Source: Peptoniphilus_B koenoeneniae (GTDB lineage: Bacteria; Bacillota; Clostridia; Tissierellales; Peptoniphilaceae). From it: DNA of 64,000 nt. The position numbers and the translations under genes are program-made. This document shows positions 43,314 to 52,248 of the stretch, piece by piece (within the stretch, counting starts at the first letter, position 1; every line of letters starts with the position of its first letter). The notes beneath the pieces are model-generated. The model ran no database searches and had not been told where the DNA came from. It saw only the letters and a list, made by a program, of their open reading frames with translations. The DNA lies in contig NZ_JAUSTN010000001.1 in assembly GCF_030812875.1 (NCBI RefSeq), forward strand, positions 124,001 through 188,000, read 5' to 3'.

Positions 43314-45353
43314 TTATTTTGTTACATCGTTTAAATCGATGTTTATTAAATCTCCAATTGTTGTATTGAAATCATCTTGTTTAATTTCAGGTGCTTTATT
43401 TTCCTCGCTTTTTTCAAAATGTCTTTCTTTAACTCTTTCTTTTGGTTTTTCTTCTTTAACTTCTACCGGTTTTTCTTTTTTTTCTGGTTCAGGTAGAAGG
43501 GCTTTTATAGAAAGTGATATTTTTTTATTTTCTTCATCTATATCTGTAACTTTAACCGTTACTTCATCACCTATATTCAATACATCTGATGGTTTTTCTA
43601 TATGTTCTCTTGCAATTTGAGAAACATGAAGAAGTCCATCAACGCCGGATTCAAGTCTTACAAAAGCTCCAAAATCAAGAAGGTTTACAACGTGTCCATT
43701 AACTGTATCTCCAACTTCTACAGTTGAAACAAAAACATCCCACGGTCTCTTAGTAGTTTGTTTTAATCCAAGAGCGATTCTATTTTTATCTTCATCAAGG
43801 TTTAAAACTTGAACTTCTACAACTTGTCCGGGAGAAACAATGTCTGCTGGATGTTTTACTCTATTCCAGGAAAGTTCTGAAATATGAATTAAACCATCAA
43901 CTCCTCCAACATCTACAAAAGCTCCAAAATTAGTTAATCTTTGAACAGTTCCTTTTATTACATCGCCTTCATGAAGATTTTCATATACAGCTTTTCTTTT
44001 AGCTTCAAATTCTTCATTTTCTACATTTTTTCTTGAAAGAACAACTTTTCTTTTAGCTTTGTCGAAATCTATAATTTCGCATTCAAAGTCTTGACCTATG
44101 AATTTTGAAAGATCCTTTTGGAATCTAATTGAAGCATGTGATGCAGGAATAAAAGCATTAACTCCATCAAGATCAGCAGTTAATCCTCCTTTTACAACTG
44201 ATTTTACAGTTGCATTAACATGTTCTTTGTTTTCAAATTTTTCACCAATTTCGTCCCAGATTTTCATGTTTTCTACTCTTCTATATGAGAGAACAACATT
44301 TCCGTCGCCATCATCCATTTTTACAACACAAACTTGAATGTGATCGCCGGGTTTAAACAAATCAGATGGTTTTACATCAGGATTAGATGATAGTTCTTCC
44401 TTTGAAATAATTCCATCAGATCTGTACCCGATATTTACCATTATTTCATTGTCGGTAACGTATAATACTTCTCCTTCTACAATTTCGCCTCTTCTAACTC
44501 TTTTAAAAGAATTTTCGATAGCCTCCATCATTTCATTGTTGTCATAATTTTCCATACTACTAACAGCCTCCTTGATTACTGAATCCGGAGTCGATGCTCC
44601 GGCAGTAATACCTATTTTATTAAAATTTTTTAAAATACTTAAATCAATGTCTTTTATTGTCTCTATCAGATAAACATATTTGCAATTAATCTCAGACACT
44701 TGAGCAAGTTTTTTTGTATTAGATGAATTTTTACCACCTAATATAATCATAGCGTCAACTTTTTTAGATAATTCAACAGCTTCATCCTGTCTTGTTTTAG
44801 TCGCACTACATATAGTATTATAAACTATAATATCGTCATTTAAAATAGATTTTATCATATTTATTGCATTTTCGAAAAAATTTTGATTACTTGTAGTTTG
44901 ACTTACTATAAAAGTAGGTTTATTTTTTATATATTTTATATCTTCTAAGGTTTCAATAATTATAGCTTTATCATCTGCGTAAGAATTTATCCCTATTACT
45001 TCCGGATGATTTTTCGATCCTATAATTACAATTTGGTAATTATCTTTATGATCTTCCACAAGCTTATAGACATATTTAACTTTTGGACAAACACAATCTA
45101 TCACTTGGTTTTCACTTTTTATTTTATCTAATAATTTTTTATGGATTCCGTGGCTTCTTATAATAACTTTTTTGTTTGTTATATTTTCATTATAAGGTTT
45201 AACCCCAATTTTTTTTAAATTTTCTACAACAATAGGATTGTGAACAAGATCTCCAATGCAATAAGTTTCTTCATCTGAATCTTCAAAAGCCATTTTCACT
45301 GCCCTTTTAACTCCAAAACAAAACCCTGCACTTTTAGCTAATATGATTTCCAT
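43314..45353 (-). CDS. ispH: IspH (HMBPP reductase) - ribosomal protein S1 fusion
   Basis: 679 aa. Residues 1-278 are IspH, last step of the MEP pathway, with [4Fe-4S] cysteines C12 (SAGFCFGVKRAV), C89 (CVCPKV; C87 adjacent) and C182 (NTICSATKTRQD). Residues about 288-620 hold four S1 RNA-binding repeats, the last two best (GTVQRLTNFGAFVDVGGVDG and GHVVNLLDFGAFVRLESG). An acidic/basic tail ends it. The fusion is known from clostridia; the S1 half may serve as the cell's S1-like translation factor. GGAGATTAA precedes the ATG. Confidence 0.96.
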   Translation of the reverse strand: MEIILAKSAGFCFGVKRAVKMAFEDSDEETYCIGDLVHNPIVVENLKKIGVKPYNENITNKKVIIRSHGIHKKLLDKIKSENQVIDCVCPKVKYVYKLVEDHKDNYQIVIIGSKNHPEVIGINSYADDKAIIIETLEDIKYIKNKPTFIVSQTTSNQNFFENAINMIKSILNDDIIVYNTICSATKTRQDEAVELSKKVDAMIILGGKNSSNTKKLAQVSEINCKYVYLIETIKDIDLSILKNFNKIGITAGASTPDSVIKEAVSSMENYDNNEMMEAIENSFKRVRRGEIVEGEVLYVTDNEIMVNIGYRSDGIISKEELSSNPDVKPSDLFKPGDHIQVCVVKMDDGDGNVVLSYRRVENMKIWDEIGEKFENKEHVNATVKSVVKGGLTADLDGVNAFIPASHASIRFQKDLSKFIGQDFECEIIDFDKAKRKVVLSRKNVENEEFEAKRKAVYENLHEGDVIKGTVQRLTNFGAFVDVGGVDGLIHISELSWNRVKHPADIVSPGQVVEVQVLNLDEDKNRIALGLKQTTKRPWDVFVSTVEVGDTVNGHVVNLLDFGAFVRLESGVDGLLHVSQIAREHIEKPSDVLNIGDEVTVKVTDIDEENKKISLSIKALLPEPEKKEKPVEVKEEKPKERVKERHFEKSEENKAPEIKQDDFNTTIGDLINIDLNDVTK

Positions 45354-45926
45354 TTAATCTCCAAAATATACTTTTTTCATTAAATCAACAGAAAGCTCTC
45401 TATAGCCTTCATTGGACAGCTTTGGCATCTCTTTAAAGCTTATAGGTTTTCTTACTTTAATTTTCATTTGCTTAAAAAGTTTATAATCTCCTTCAATATA
45501 AATTGGCACTACAATTGAGCCTGTTTTTTGAGCAATCATTCCAGTTCCCGATTTAATCATTGACTCATCAAATTTTTTTACTCTAGTTCCCTCAGGAAAT
45601 ATTCCTAAAACTTCGTTATTTTTTAATATTCTTAAAGATTTTTTTACAGCGTCTATATCTGCAGATTTTCTATTTACAGGAAATGCCCCTAAAGAATCTA
45701 AAAAAAATGCAAGAAATTTATTTTTCCAAAGCTCTTCTTTCCCCATCCAGTGAATTTTTCTATTTTTAACATAACTTGTTAAGAAAATGGGATCCCATAA
45801 AGATTTATGATTTCCAACTATTATAAGAGAACCTTGGTCTGGAATATTTTCTATTCCTATTATTTCTGGATAATACACTATGTTGTGAATAAATCTTGCA
45901 ACCACTCTTAAGATATTATAAAGCAT
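45354..45926 (-). CDS. plsC: 1-acyl-sn-glycerol-3-phosphate acyltransferase
   Basis: 190 aa membrane-associated acyltransferase forming phosphatidic acid. HX4D motif in VGNHKSLWDPIF, then LWKNKFLAFFLDSLGAFPVNR, FPEGTRVK and VVPIYIEGDY. Located between cmk and ispH, a common clostridial order. AAGGAGTAATA before the ATG, inside the end of cmk. Confidence 0.94.
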   Translation of the reverse strand: MLYNILRVVARFIHNIVYYPEIIGIENIPDQGSLIIVGNHKSLWDPIFLTSYVKNRKIHWMGKEELWKNKFLAFFLDSLGAFPVNRKSADIDAVKKSLRILKNNEVLGIFPEGTRVKKFDESMIKSGTGMIAQKTGSIVVPIYIEGDYKLFKQMKIKVRKPISFKEMPKLSNEGYRELSVDLMKKVYFGD

Positions 45927-46563
45927 TATTACTCCTTACTATCTTTATTATTTTGTCAATAACATTTTCTATACTCATATAAGATGTGTCAATATATTTT
46001 GCATCTTTTACTAAAGTTAACGGTGAATTTTTTCTTGTTTTATCATTTTTATCTCTTTTTATTATGTCTTCTTCAATATTTTTTAAATCTGCTGAAATTC
46101 CTTTTTCCTTTAATTGTTCATATCTTCTTTTGGCTCTTATTTCAGGTGAAGCATCAACATAAAATTTATTATTTGCATTTGGTAAAACTACAGAACCTAT
46201 GTCACGGCCTTCCATTACAACAGATTTTGATTTTGATAAATTTCTTTGAATGTCTACTAATTTTTCACGAACAGAATTATTTTTAGATATCTCCGATGCA
46301 AGTTTTGAAATTTCTTCAGTCCTTATAAAATTTGAAATGTCTTTTTCATTTAAAAAAATTTTTCCTTTTTTATAATCAATATTTATATTGTTAAGATTTT
46401 TTATAAGTTGATCAAGAGATAAATTATTTTCTTTTTTATAAAGAGCCACTGCTCTATACATAGCTCCTGTATCAATATATTCAATATCCAACTTTTCAGC
46501 TATAAGTTTTGCTATTGTGCTTTTGCCGCTTCCTGCCGGTCCGTCAATTGCTATAGAAATCAT
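45916..46563 (-). CDS. cmk: Cytidylate kinase
   Basis: 215 aa. P-loop AIDGPAGSGKSTIAK, IEYIDTGAMYRAVALY, VVMEGRDIGSVVLPNA and FYVDASPEIRAKRRYEQL. Phosphorylates CMP/dCMP. The ATG at 46563 has GGAGGAAAA directly before it; the longer frame would start inside the hairpin stem without a site. Overlaps plsC by 11 bases. Confidence 0.96.
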   Translation of the reverse strand: MISIAIDGPAGSGKSTIAKLIAEKLDIEYIDTGAMYRAVALYKKENNLSLDQLIKNLNNINIDYKKGKIFLNEKDISNFIRTEEISKLASEISKNNSVREKLVDIQRNLSKSKSVVMEGRDIGSVVLPNANNKFYVDASPEIRAKRRYEQLKEKGISADLKNIEEDIIKRDKNDKTRKNSPLTLVKDAKYIDTSYMSIENVIDKIIKIVRSNNAL

Positions 46564-46572
46564 TTTTCCTCC

Positions 46573-46600
46573 AAAAAAATCACTAACAAAGTTAGTGATG
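46573..46600 (-). terminator. Intrinsic terminator/attenuator directly before cmk
   Basis: ATCACTAAC and GTTAGTGAT (perfect 9-bp stem, loop of three). The seven-base U-run on the minus strand is immediately followed by the GGAGG of cmk with no spacing. Confidence 0.85.
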
Positions 46601-46635
46601 TTATTTAACAATTATAATTTAAAAAAATTTTTTAA

Positions 46636-47826
46636 TCAAGATAATCCACCTGCAACAAACCCAGTAGACCAAGCTATTTGTAAATTAAATCCTCCTGTCA
46701 AAGCATCAATATCTAAAACTTCTCCGCAAAAGTAAAGTCCATCAACAATGTTGCTTTCCATGCTTTTAGGATTTATTGATTTTAAATCCACTCCGCCTCT
46801 TGTTACAATTCCTGTATCTAAATCATAAAGATCATCATATTCAATTTTAAAATTTTTTATTTCTTCTACAAGTTTTTGTCTTATTTCTTTTTTTAATTCA
46901 CTTGTAATTATATCTTTTAAATTTGCTCTATCTGCAACTATTGGAATTAAAGATTTAGGTAAGAGTTTATCTAAGGAATTTTTTGCCATCTTCCCCGTAT
47001 TTTCGTTAAAATCTCTTAAAATTCTAAGATCCAATTTTTCATAATCAAGACCTGGTTTTAAATCTATATACATTTTTATTTTATCTTTTCCTGAAATAAA
47101 TGCTGAAGCTGAAAGAACTAATGGCCCTGTTATTCCAAAATGCGTAAACATCATTTCCCCTATTTCAGTATATATAATTTTTTTATTTCTTTTTACAGTA
47201 AGCCTTACATTTTTTAATGAAAGACCCTGCAAACTCTCTTCTACATTTTTTAGTTTTATTCCAACCAAAGATGGATATATTTTATTTATTTTGTGATTAA
47301 AGTTTTTTGCAAATTCATATCCATCACCAGTTGAACCAGTAGATTTATAAGTTAAGCCTCCTGTTGCAATAATTACCTTATCAAACTCTTCTTGGTCAAC
47401 AAGAAAAATATCATTATTTTTACTTATTTTTTTTACTTGATGATTTAATCTTAAATCTATATTTTTACTTTTTATTTCTTTTTCAAATATTTTTATTACG
47501 TCAGAGGATTTATCACTTTTTGGAAAAACCCTATTTCCTCTTTCAACTTTAAGATTTAATCCTCTGTCTTCAAAAAATTTCATAGTATCAAAGTTGTCAA
47601 AATTAGAAAATGCTGAATACAAAAACTTATTATTTTTACAAACATTATTTAAGAGTTCATCTAAGCTACAATTGTTTGTAATATTGCATCTCCCTTTTCC
47701 TGTTATAAATAATTTTTTACCTATTTTTTCATTTTTTTCGAAAATTGTAACTTGATTTTTTTCCGAAGCACGAACTGCCGCAATTAAGCCTGCTGGTCCT
47801 GCTCCTATTATTGCAATTTTACTCAT
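46636..47826 (-). CDS. HI0933-family NAD(P)/FAD-dependent oxidoreductase
   Basis: 396 aa flavoprotein. N-terminal FAD loop IAIIGAGPAGLIAAVRASEK, then KLFITGKGRCNITNN, a central VIIATGGLTYKSTGSTGDGYEFA, and C-terminal VTRGGVDLKSINPKSMES and GLYFCGEVLDIDALTGGFNLQIAWSTG. Function of the family is unsettled. ATG 47826 with GGAGAGAAAT is used rather than the upstream TTG. Start overlaps the methyltransferase gene. Confidence 0.93.
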   Translation of the reverse strand: MSKIAIIGAGPAGLIAAVRASEKNQVTIFEKNEKIGKKLFITGKGRCNITNNCSLDELLNNVCKNNKFLYSAFSNFDNFDTMKFFEDRGLNLKVERGNRVFPKSDKSSDVIKIFEKEIKSKNIDLRLNHQVKKISKNNDIFLVDQEEFDKVIIATGGLTYKSTGSTGDGYEFAKNFNHKINKIYPSLVGIKLKNVEESLQGLSLKNVRLTVKRNKKIIYTEIGEMMFTHFGITGPLVLSASAFISGKDKIKMYIDLKPGLDYEKLDLRILRDFNENTGKMAKNSLDKLLPKSLIPIVADRANLKDIITSELKKEIRQKLVEEIKNFKIEYDDLYDLDTGIVTRGGVDLKSINPKSMESNIVDGLYFCGEVLDIDALTGGFNLQIAWSTGFVAGGLS

Positions 47827-48370
47827 ATTTCTCTCCAATATAAATTATGGGCGGATTGTTAATTTGATTAAAAAATTGTGTTTTTATAACCCTATAATTT
47901 TTCTGATTTAAGCTTTTAAAAAATTCATCTACAACTTGAGCTTCTTCAAAGGATCCTTCATGACCGACATATTGAACAAAAAAAATAATACCATTATTAT
48001 TTAAAATTGAAATTGATTTTTCTAAAGCTTTTAAAGTGGTTTCTTTGTTTGTTTTTATTTTTTTATCAGACTTTGGTAAATAGCCAGTATTAAACATTAT
48101 TAAGTCAGCTTTTTTAATATAATTGTCCATTTTTTCATGACCATCTAAAATTAATTTATAGTTTGAAAAATTATTTTCCCGCAAAAGTTTTTCAGTATTT
48201 TTAATGGCTATTTCTTGTATGTCAAATCCGTATACAAATCCATTTTTAAATTTTTTTAAAAGTTTTAGAGTATCATGTCCATTTCCTATGGTTGCATCTA
48301 CACATATTAAATCGTCTCTTAGACTTTCTAAAAGACGATCTTGCATTTGTTTAAAATTATAATAAATCAT
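47819..48370 (-). CDS. mnmM: tRNA mnm5-type methyltransferase MnmM (YtqB family)
   Basis: 183 aa class I SAM methyltransferase. SAM loop VDATIGNGHDTLKLLKKF, FDIQEIAIKNTEKLL, and the family motif LIMFNTGYLPKSDKKIKT, then YVGHEGSFEEAQ. B. subtilis YtqB of this family methylates nm5(s2)U34 in tRNA; assignment here is by family resemblance. Start overlaps the rluB stop (ATGA). Confidence 0.85.
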   Translation of the reverse strand: MIYYNFKQMQDRLLESLRDDLICVDATIGNGHDTLKLLKKFKNGFVYGFDIQEIAIKNTEKLLRENNFSNYKLILDGHEKMDNYIKKADLIMFNTGYLPKSDKKIKTNKETTLKALEKSISILNNNGIIFFVQYVGHEGSFEEAQVVDEFFKSLNQKNYRVIKTQFFNQINNPPIIYIGEKYE

Positions 48371-49071
48371 AAATTTTTTAATTCCTTAACTTCATTTTCA
48401 GTTAAATATCTATAATTTCCTATTTCTAAATCAAGTAGTTCTATGGGACCCATCTTTATTCTCTTTAATTTCTTTACAGGATTTCCGATTTTTTCAAACA
48501 TATTTTTTACTTGATGATTTTTACCTTCATGAATTTCTATTTCTACTATACTGTCATCTTCAAAACTTTTTAAAATTTTAACCTTGGCAGGAGCACACTT
48601 ATATTCCTTAATTGTTGCACCTTTTCTTAAATATTCCAAGCCTCTTTTTGTAGGAGTTCCATTTACTGTTGCTATATAAGTTTTTGAAATTTTGTTAGAT
48701 GGATGGGTAAGTTTTTGTGCAAGTGCTCCATCATCAGTTAAAAGTAAAAGTCCTGTTGTATCTATATCAAGTCTACCTATAGGATAAAGTCTTTTTTCCG
48801 TATCTATCAAATCAATAACAGTTTTTCTATTTTTTTCATCAGAAACCGTTGAAACATATCCTAAAGGTTTATTTAAAATTACATAAGTATTTTTTATTAT
48901 TAATTTTATTCTCTTAGAATCAAAATATACTTTATCTTTTTCGGGATCTACTTCTGTGCCCAGTTCTGTAATTATTTTATCATTCACTTTGACTCTTCCC
49001 TGACATATATACTCTTCGCATTTTCTACGTGAGTCAACCCCACTATGGGCCATAAATTTCTGTAATCTCAT
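48367..49071 (-). CDS. rluB: 23S rRNA pseudouridine synthase (RluB/RsuA family)
   Basis: 234 aa. N-terminal S4 RNA-binding domain (RLQKFMAHSGVDSRRKCEEYI, VKVNDKI) and the catalytic domain with YVILNKPLGYVST, the active-site Asp in GRLDIDTTGLLLLTDDG and EGKNHQVKNMFE. RluB is the likely member because it follows scpB, as in Bacillus. TTGGAGGAAAA precedes the ATG. Confidence 0.92.
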   Translation of the reverse strand: MRLQKFMAHSGVDSRRKCEEYICQGRVKVNDKIITELGTEVDPEKDKVYFDSKRIKLIIKNTYVILNKPLGYVSTVSDEKNRKTVIDLIDTEKRLYPIGRLDIDTTGLLLLTDDGALAQKLTHPSNKISKTYIATVNGTPTKRGLEYLRKGATIKEYKCAPAKVKILKSFEDDSIVEIEIHEGKNHQVKNMFEKIGNPVKKLKRIKMGPIELLDLEIGNYRYLTENEVKELKNL

Positions 49072-49601
49072 TTTTCCTCCAAAAAAGATATTTCTTCAAA
49101 ACTCTCATCTATTTTAGGCAAATCTTCAATTTTTTCCAAACCAAATTTTTTTAAAAAGTCATTAGTTGTACCATAAATTATTGGTTTGCCAATCCTATCT
49201 AATCTACCTTTTTCTTCAATAAAATTTAAATCATTTAAAAGTTTTATTGTTCCATCACATTTTACTCCACGAATTTCTTCAATTTCAAGCTTTGTTACAG
49301 GTTGTTTATATGCAATGATTGAAAGGGTTTCTAAAGCTGCATTAGAAAGATTTTTTTTCTTTTTGTCTTTTATAAAATTATTTATATAAGAATAAAGCTC
49401 TGGTTTAGTACTTATTTGTATCGAGTCATTGATCCTTATTATCCTTAGTCCTCTGTTTTCAAACTTAAATTCCATTTCCATTTCATCAATTATTAAGTTT
49501 GTTTCCGATTCTTTTATTTCCAATATTTTTGCAAGATCACTTACTTTAACAGGATCTCCCCATGCAAACAATATTGCTTCTATGATGGCTTTATAGTTCA
49601 T
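49068..49601 (-). CDS. scpB: Condensin subunit ScpB
   Basis: 177 aa winged-helix protein; AIIEAILFAWGDPVKVSDLA at the N-terminus and SNAALETLSIIAYKQPVTKLEIEEIRGVKCDGTIKLL in the second winged helix. Forms the SMC-ScpA-ScpB complex with the smc product at the left end of the window. ATGA-type overlap into rluB. Confidence 0.96.
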   Translation of the reverse strand: MNYKAIIEAILFAWGDPVKVSDLAKILEIKESETNLIIDEMEMEFKFENRGLRIIRINDSIQISTKPELYSYINNFIKDKKKKNLSNAALETLSIIAYKQPVTKLEIEEIRGVKCDGTIKLLNDLNFIEEKGRLDRIGKPIIYGTTNDFLKKFGLEKIEDLPKIDESFEEISFLEEK

Positions 49602-50319
49602 CTGTTCTCCTTAATAAAATAATATCATCAAAATCTTTATTCTGTTTAGCATATAAAATTCCCATTTTCATTGCTTCTAAAATTGACAAAAAATAAGTTA
49701 TTATTTCAGCTTTATTAGATTTTTTTATTAAATCTAAAAAACTTATTTTTTTATTTTCCTCTAACATACTTTTTAATATTTTAATTGCCTCTTCTGTTGA
49801 AAAACTTTCTTGAATAATTTCTGAAACTTCAAATTTATTAATATGTTTTTCCATAATATTGTTAAAAGTTTTTAATAGATTATTTAAATTTAAATTTTTT
49901 AAAAAATCTTTTTCATCTATTGAAGAAAAATCCTCTTGTAATTTATAGAATGCCTTTGATTCATAATCTAAAGATTCTTTTAAATCATTTGATATTTTTT
50001 TAAACTTTTCATACTCCAATAGTTTTTGAACAAGTTCTGCTCTTGGATCTGCAATATCATCTTCATTTTCTTCATCTTCATAGACTTGTTTGGGCAAAAG
50101 CATTTTTGATTTTATCTCTATAAGGGTTGCAGCCATTAAAATAAAATCTGAAGTTATTTCAAGATTTAATTTTTCTATAGTTTTAAGATAGTCTAAAAAT
50201 TGTTCTGTAATTTTTGCTATAGGTATATCATATATGTCTATTTCATTTTGTTTTATTAAATCAAGAAGAAGGTCCATGGGACCTTCATAAGTTTTTATAT
50301 TAATCCTGTATTTATCCAA
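49591..50319 (-). CDS. scpA: Condensin kleisin subunit ScpA
   Basis: 242 aa. N-terminal YEGPMDLLLDLIKQNEIDIYDIPIAKITEQFLDYL binds the SMC neck; the middle is acidic; the C-terminal winged helix is LSFLDLIKKSNKAEIITYFLSILEAMKMG-like. TTG start at 50319 with AGGAG eight or nine bases upstream. Overlaps scpB and the M50 peptidase gene. Confidence 0.95.
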   Translation of the reverse strand: MDKYRINIKTYEGPMDLLLDLIKQNEIDIYDIPIAKITEQFLDYLKTIEKLNLEITSDFILMAATLIEIKSKMLLPKQVYEDEENEDDIADPRAELVQKLLEYEKFKKISNDLKESLDYESKAFYKLQEDFSSIDEKDFLKNLNLNNLLKTFNNIMEKHINKFEVSEIIQESFSTEEAIKILKSMLEENKKISFLDLIKKSNKAEIITYFLSILEAMKMGILYAKQNKDFDDIILLRRTDEL

Positions 50320-50933
50320 AAAGAAGCTCCTACATTTATAAAAAAGTTTATTATTTTTAATATTATTGGTCCTATAATATTATTTATAAAACCAGAAAAT
50401 ATTAAAACTATCAAAGCTATATAAAAATATTTTTCATACTTAAAAAAGTAAAATTGGTATTTATAAGGTAAAAAGGATGCTATAATTTTTGATCCATCTA
50501 AGGGTGGCAATGGAATTAAATTAAAAACTCCAAGCATGACATTGTACCAAACTATCTCTGTTAGAATTTCAGAAATAAAATTATCTTTTGCAATTAAAGC
50601 TTTGGACAAAAAAATTGAGAATACAAAAGCTATTATGAAATTCATTGTTACTCCGGCTATACTTATTAAAAATATCCCTAAATTTTTATTACCTTTTATT
50701 CGTGAAAAATCTATAGGCACAGCTTTAGCCCATCCGAATCTGAATACAATCATTGAAAGAAGCCCCAATGGATCTATATGGTTAAGTGGGTTTAAAGATA
50801 ATCTGCCATCTTCTTTTGCCGTTGTATCTCCCAGTTTATATGACATATAGCCGTGGGCAACTTCATGAGGAATAATTGATAAAAGTAATGCAAGTATTGT
50901 TATTAGCAAGTTGTGTATGTCTAAATTTCTCAT
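50295..50933 (-). CDS. M50-family membrane metalloprotease (site-2 protease-like)
   Basis: 212 aa with about five membrane spans. Zinc motif HEVAH in IPHEVAHGYMSYKLGD and the second ligand motif NLIPLPPLDGSKI. Stand-alone catalytic core without PDZ. Members cleave membrane proteins; target unknown. Common neighbour of scpA in Firmicutes. It overlaps scpA by 25 bases. Confidence 0.92.
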   Translation of the reverse strand: MRNLDIHNLLITILALLLSIIPHEVAHGYMSYKLGDTTAKEDGRLSLNPLNHIDPLGLLSMIVFRFGWAKAVPIDFSRIKGNKNLGIFLISIAGVTMNFIIAFVFSIFLSKALIAKDNFISEILTEIVWYNVMLGVFNLIPLPPLDGSKIIASFLPYKYQFYFFKYEKYFYIALIVLIFSGFINNIIGPIILKIINFFINVGASFWINTGLI

Positions 50934-50936
50934 TTT

Positions 50937-52241
50937 TTAATCTATTTCCTTATAAATTAATTTATGTGTTTCCTTATTTTTTTCTCCTATTTCATAGGCT
51001 TTATATATATTTTCTACCTGTAAGTTTATATCTTTTTCTTTGTCAGTGTAAAAAGTTGCCAGTAATTCTCCTTTTTTAACAAAATCATCTATTTTTTTAT
51101 TTAAAATTATTCCAGCACCTAAATCAATTTTAGATTCTTTTGTTATTCTTCCTGCTCCTAAATCTCTTGCAATTTCACCAATTAACAGTGCATCTATCTT
51201 TTTAACATAGCCTTCGTCTTTTGATACAATTTCAACTTTATATTTTGACAGCTTAAACTTACTTGTATCATCAATATAAGAAATGTCTCCACCTTGAGCT
51301 TTGACAAATTCTTTAAATTTTTCAAAAGCTTTGCCATTTCTAATATTGGTTTCTAATATTTCTTTGGCTTCATCTTCATCATCTGCAAAATTAGACATAA
51401 GTAGAAGCTTTGAACCTAAAGCAAGACAAAGTTGTCTTAAATCTTGAGGGCCTTGTCCTTTTAATGTGTTTATAGCTTCAATAACTTCTAAAGAATTCCC
51501 CACAGCAAATCCAAGAGGCTCATCCATGGAAGTTATTAATGCTTTTGTTTTATGGTTAAATTTTTTTCCTAAACTAACCATAATCTCTGAAAGTTTTGTT
51601 GCACTTTCAACATCTTTCATAAAGGCTCCTGACCCTACTTTTACATCTAAAACAAGAGCATCTGCTCCAACCGCTAATTTTTTACTCATTATAGATGATG
51701 CTATAAGACTTATATTGTCTACAGTAGCAGTTGAATCTCTTAAAGCATATAACTTTTTATCTGCAGGTGTAATATCTGCTGTTTGGCCTATTATTGAAAT
51801 ACCTATTTTATTAGAATTATTAATAAATTCATCCATTTGTAAATCTATTCTCATTCCTGGAATAGATTCCAGCTTGTCAAGAGTTCCACCTGTATGCCCA
51901 AGTCCTCTTCCGCTCATTTTTGCAAAAACAAGACCTGCACTTGCAACAAGAGGGCCTAAAACTAGGCTTGTTGTATCTCCAACTCCTCCAGTAGAGTGCT
52001 TGTCGACTTTTATGCCTTTAATTTTACTTAAATCTACGAGATCTCCTGAATTAAGCATAGCATTTGCTAAATTTACAGTTTCATCTAAATTTAAATTCTT
52101 TAGGCATATTGCCATTAGCAATGCCGATATTTGATAGTCGGGAATTTCTCCTTTTGTATATCCATCAACAAAATAATTTATTTCTTCTTTTGTTAATTCT
52201 TGTCCATGCTTTTTCTTTTCAATAATGTCATAAATATTCAT
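50937..52241 (-). CDS. pdp: Pyrimidine-nucleoside phosphorylase
   Basis: 434 aa, the family's usual length. Phosphorolyses uridine and (deoxy)thymidine. Motifs: IYDIIEKKKHGQELTKEEI, the phosphate-binding VDKHSTGGVGDTTSLVLGPL, SGRGLGHTGGTLDKLESI and VGSGAFMKDVESA. ATG 52241 with TAGGTG upstream replaces a methionine seven codons earlier inside pnp. Forms a nucleoside salvage pair with pnp. Confidence 0.95.
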   Translation of the reverse strand: MNIYDIIEKKKHGQELTKEEINYFVDGYTKGEIPDYQISALLMAICLKNLNLDETVNLANAMLNSGDLVDLSKIKGIKVDKHSTGGVGDTTSLVLGPLVASAGLVFAKMSGRGLGHTGGTLDKLESIPGMRIDLQMDEFINNSNKIGISIIGQTADITPADKKLYALRDSTATVDNISLIASSIMSKKLAVGADALVLDVKVGSGAFMKDVESATKLSEIMVSLGKKFNHKTKALITSMDEPLGFAVGNSLEVIEAINTLKGQGPQDLRQLCLALGSKLLLMSNFADDEDEAKEILETNIRNGKAFEKFKEFVKAQGGDISYIDDTSKFKLSKYKVEIVSKDEGYVKKIDALLIGEIARDLGAGRITKESKIDLGAGIILNKKIDDFVKKGELLATFYTDKEKDINLQVENIYKAYEIGEKNKETHKLIYKEID

Positions 52242-52248
52242 ATTGCAC

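Noticed and set aside
51466..52134. 222-codon open frame on the plus strand opposite pdp
   Set aside because: Antisense shadow of a clearly conserved gene; low-complexity composition, no ribosome site and no family motifs.
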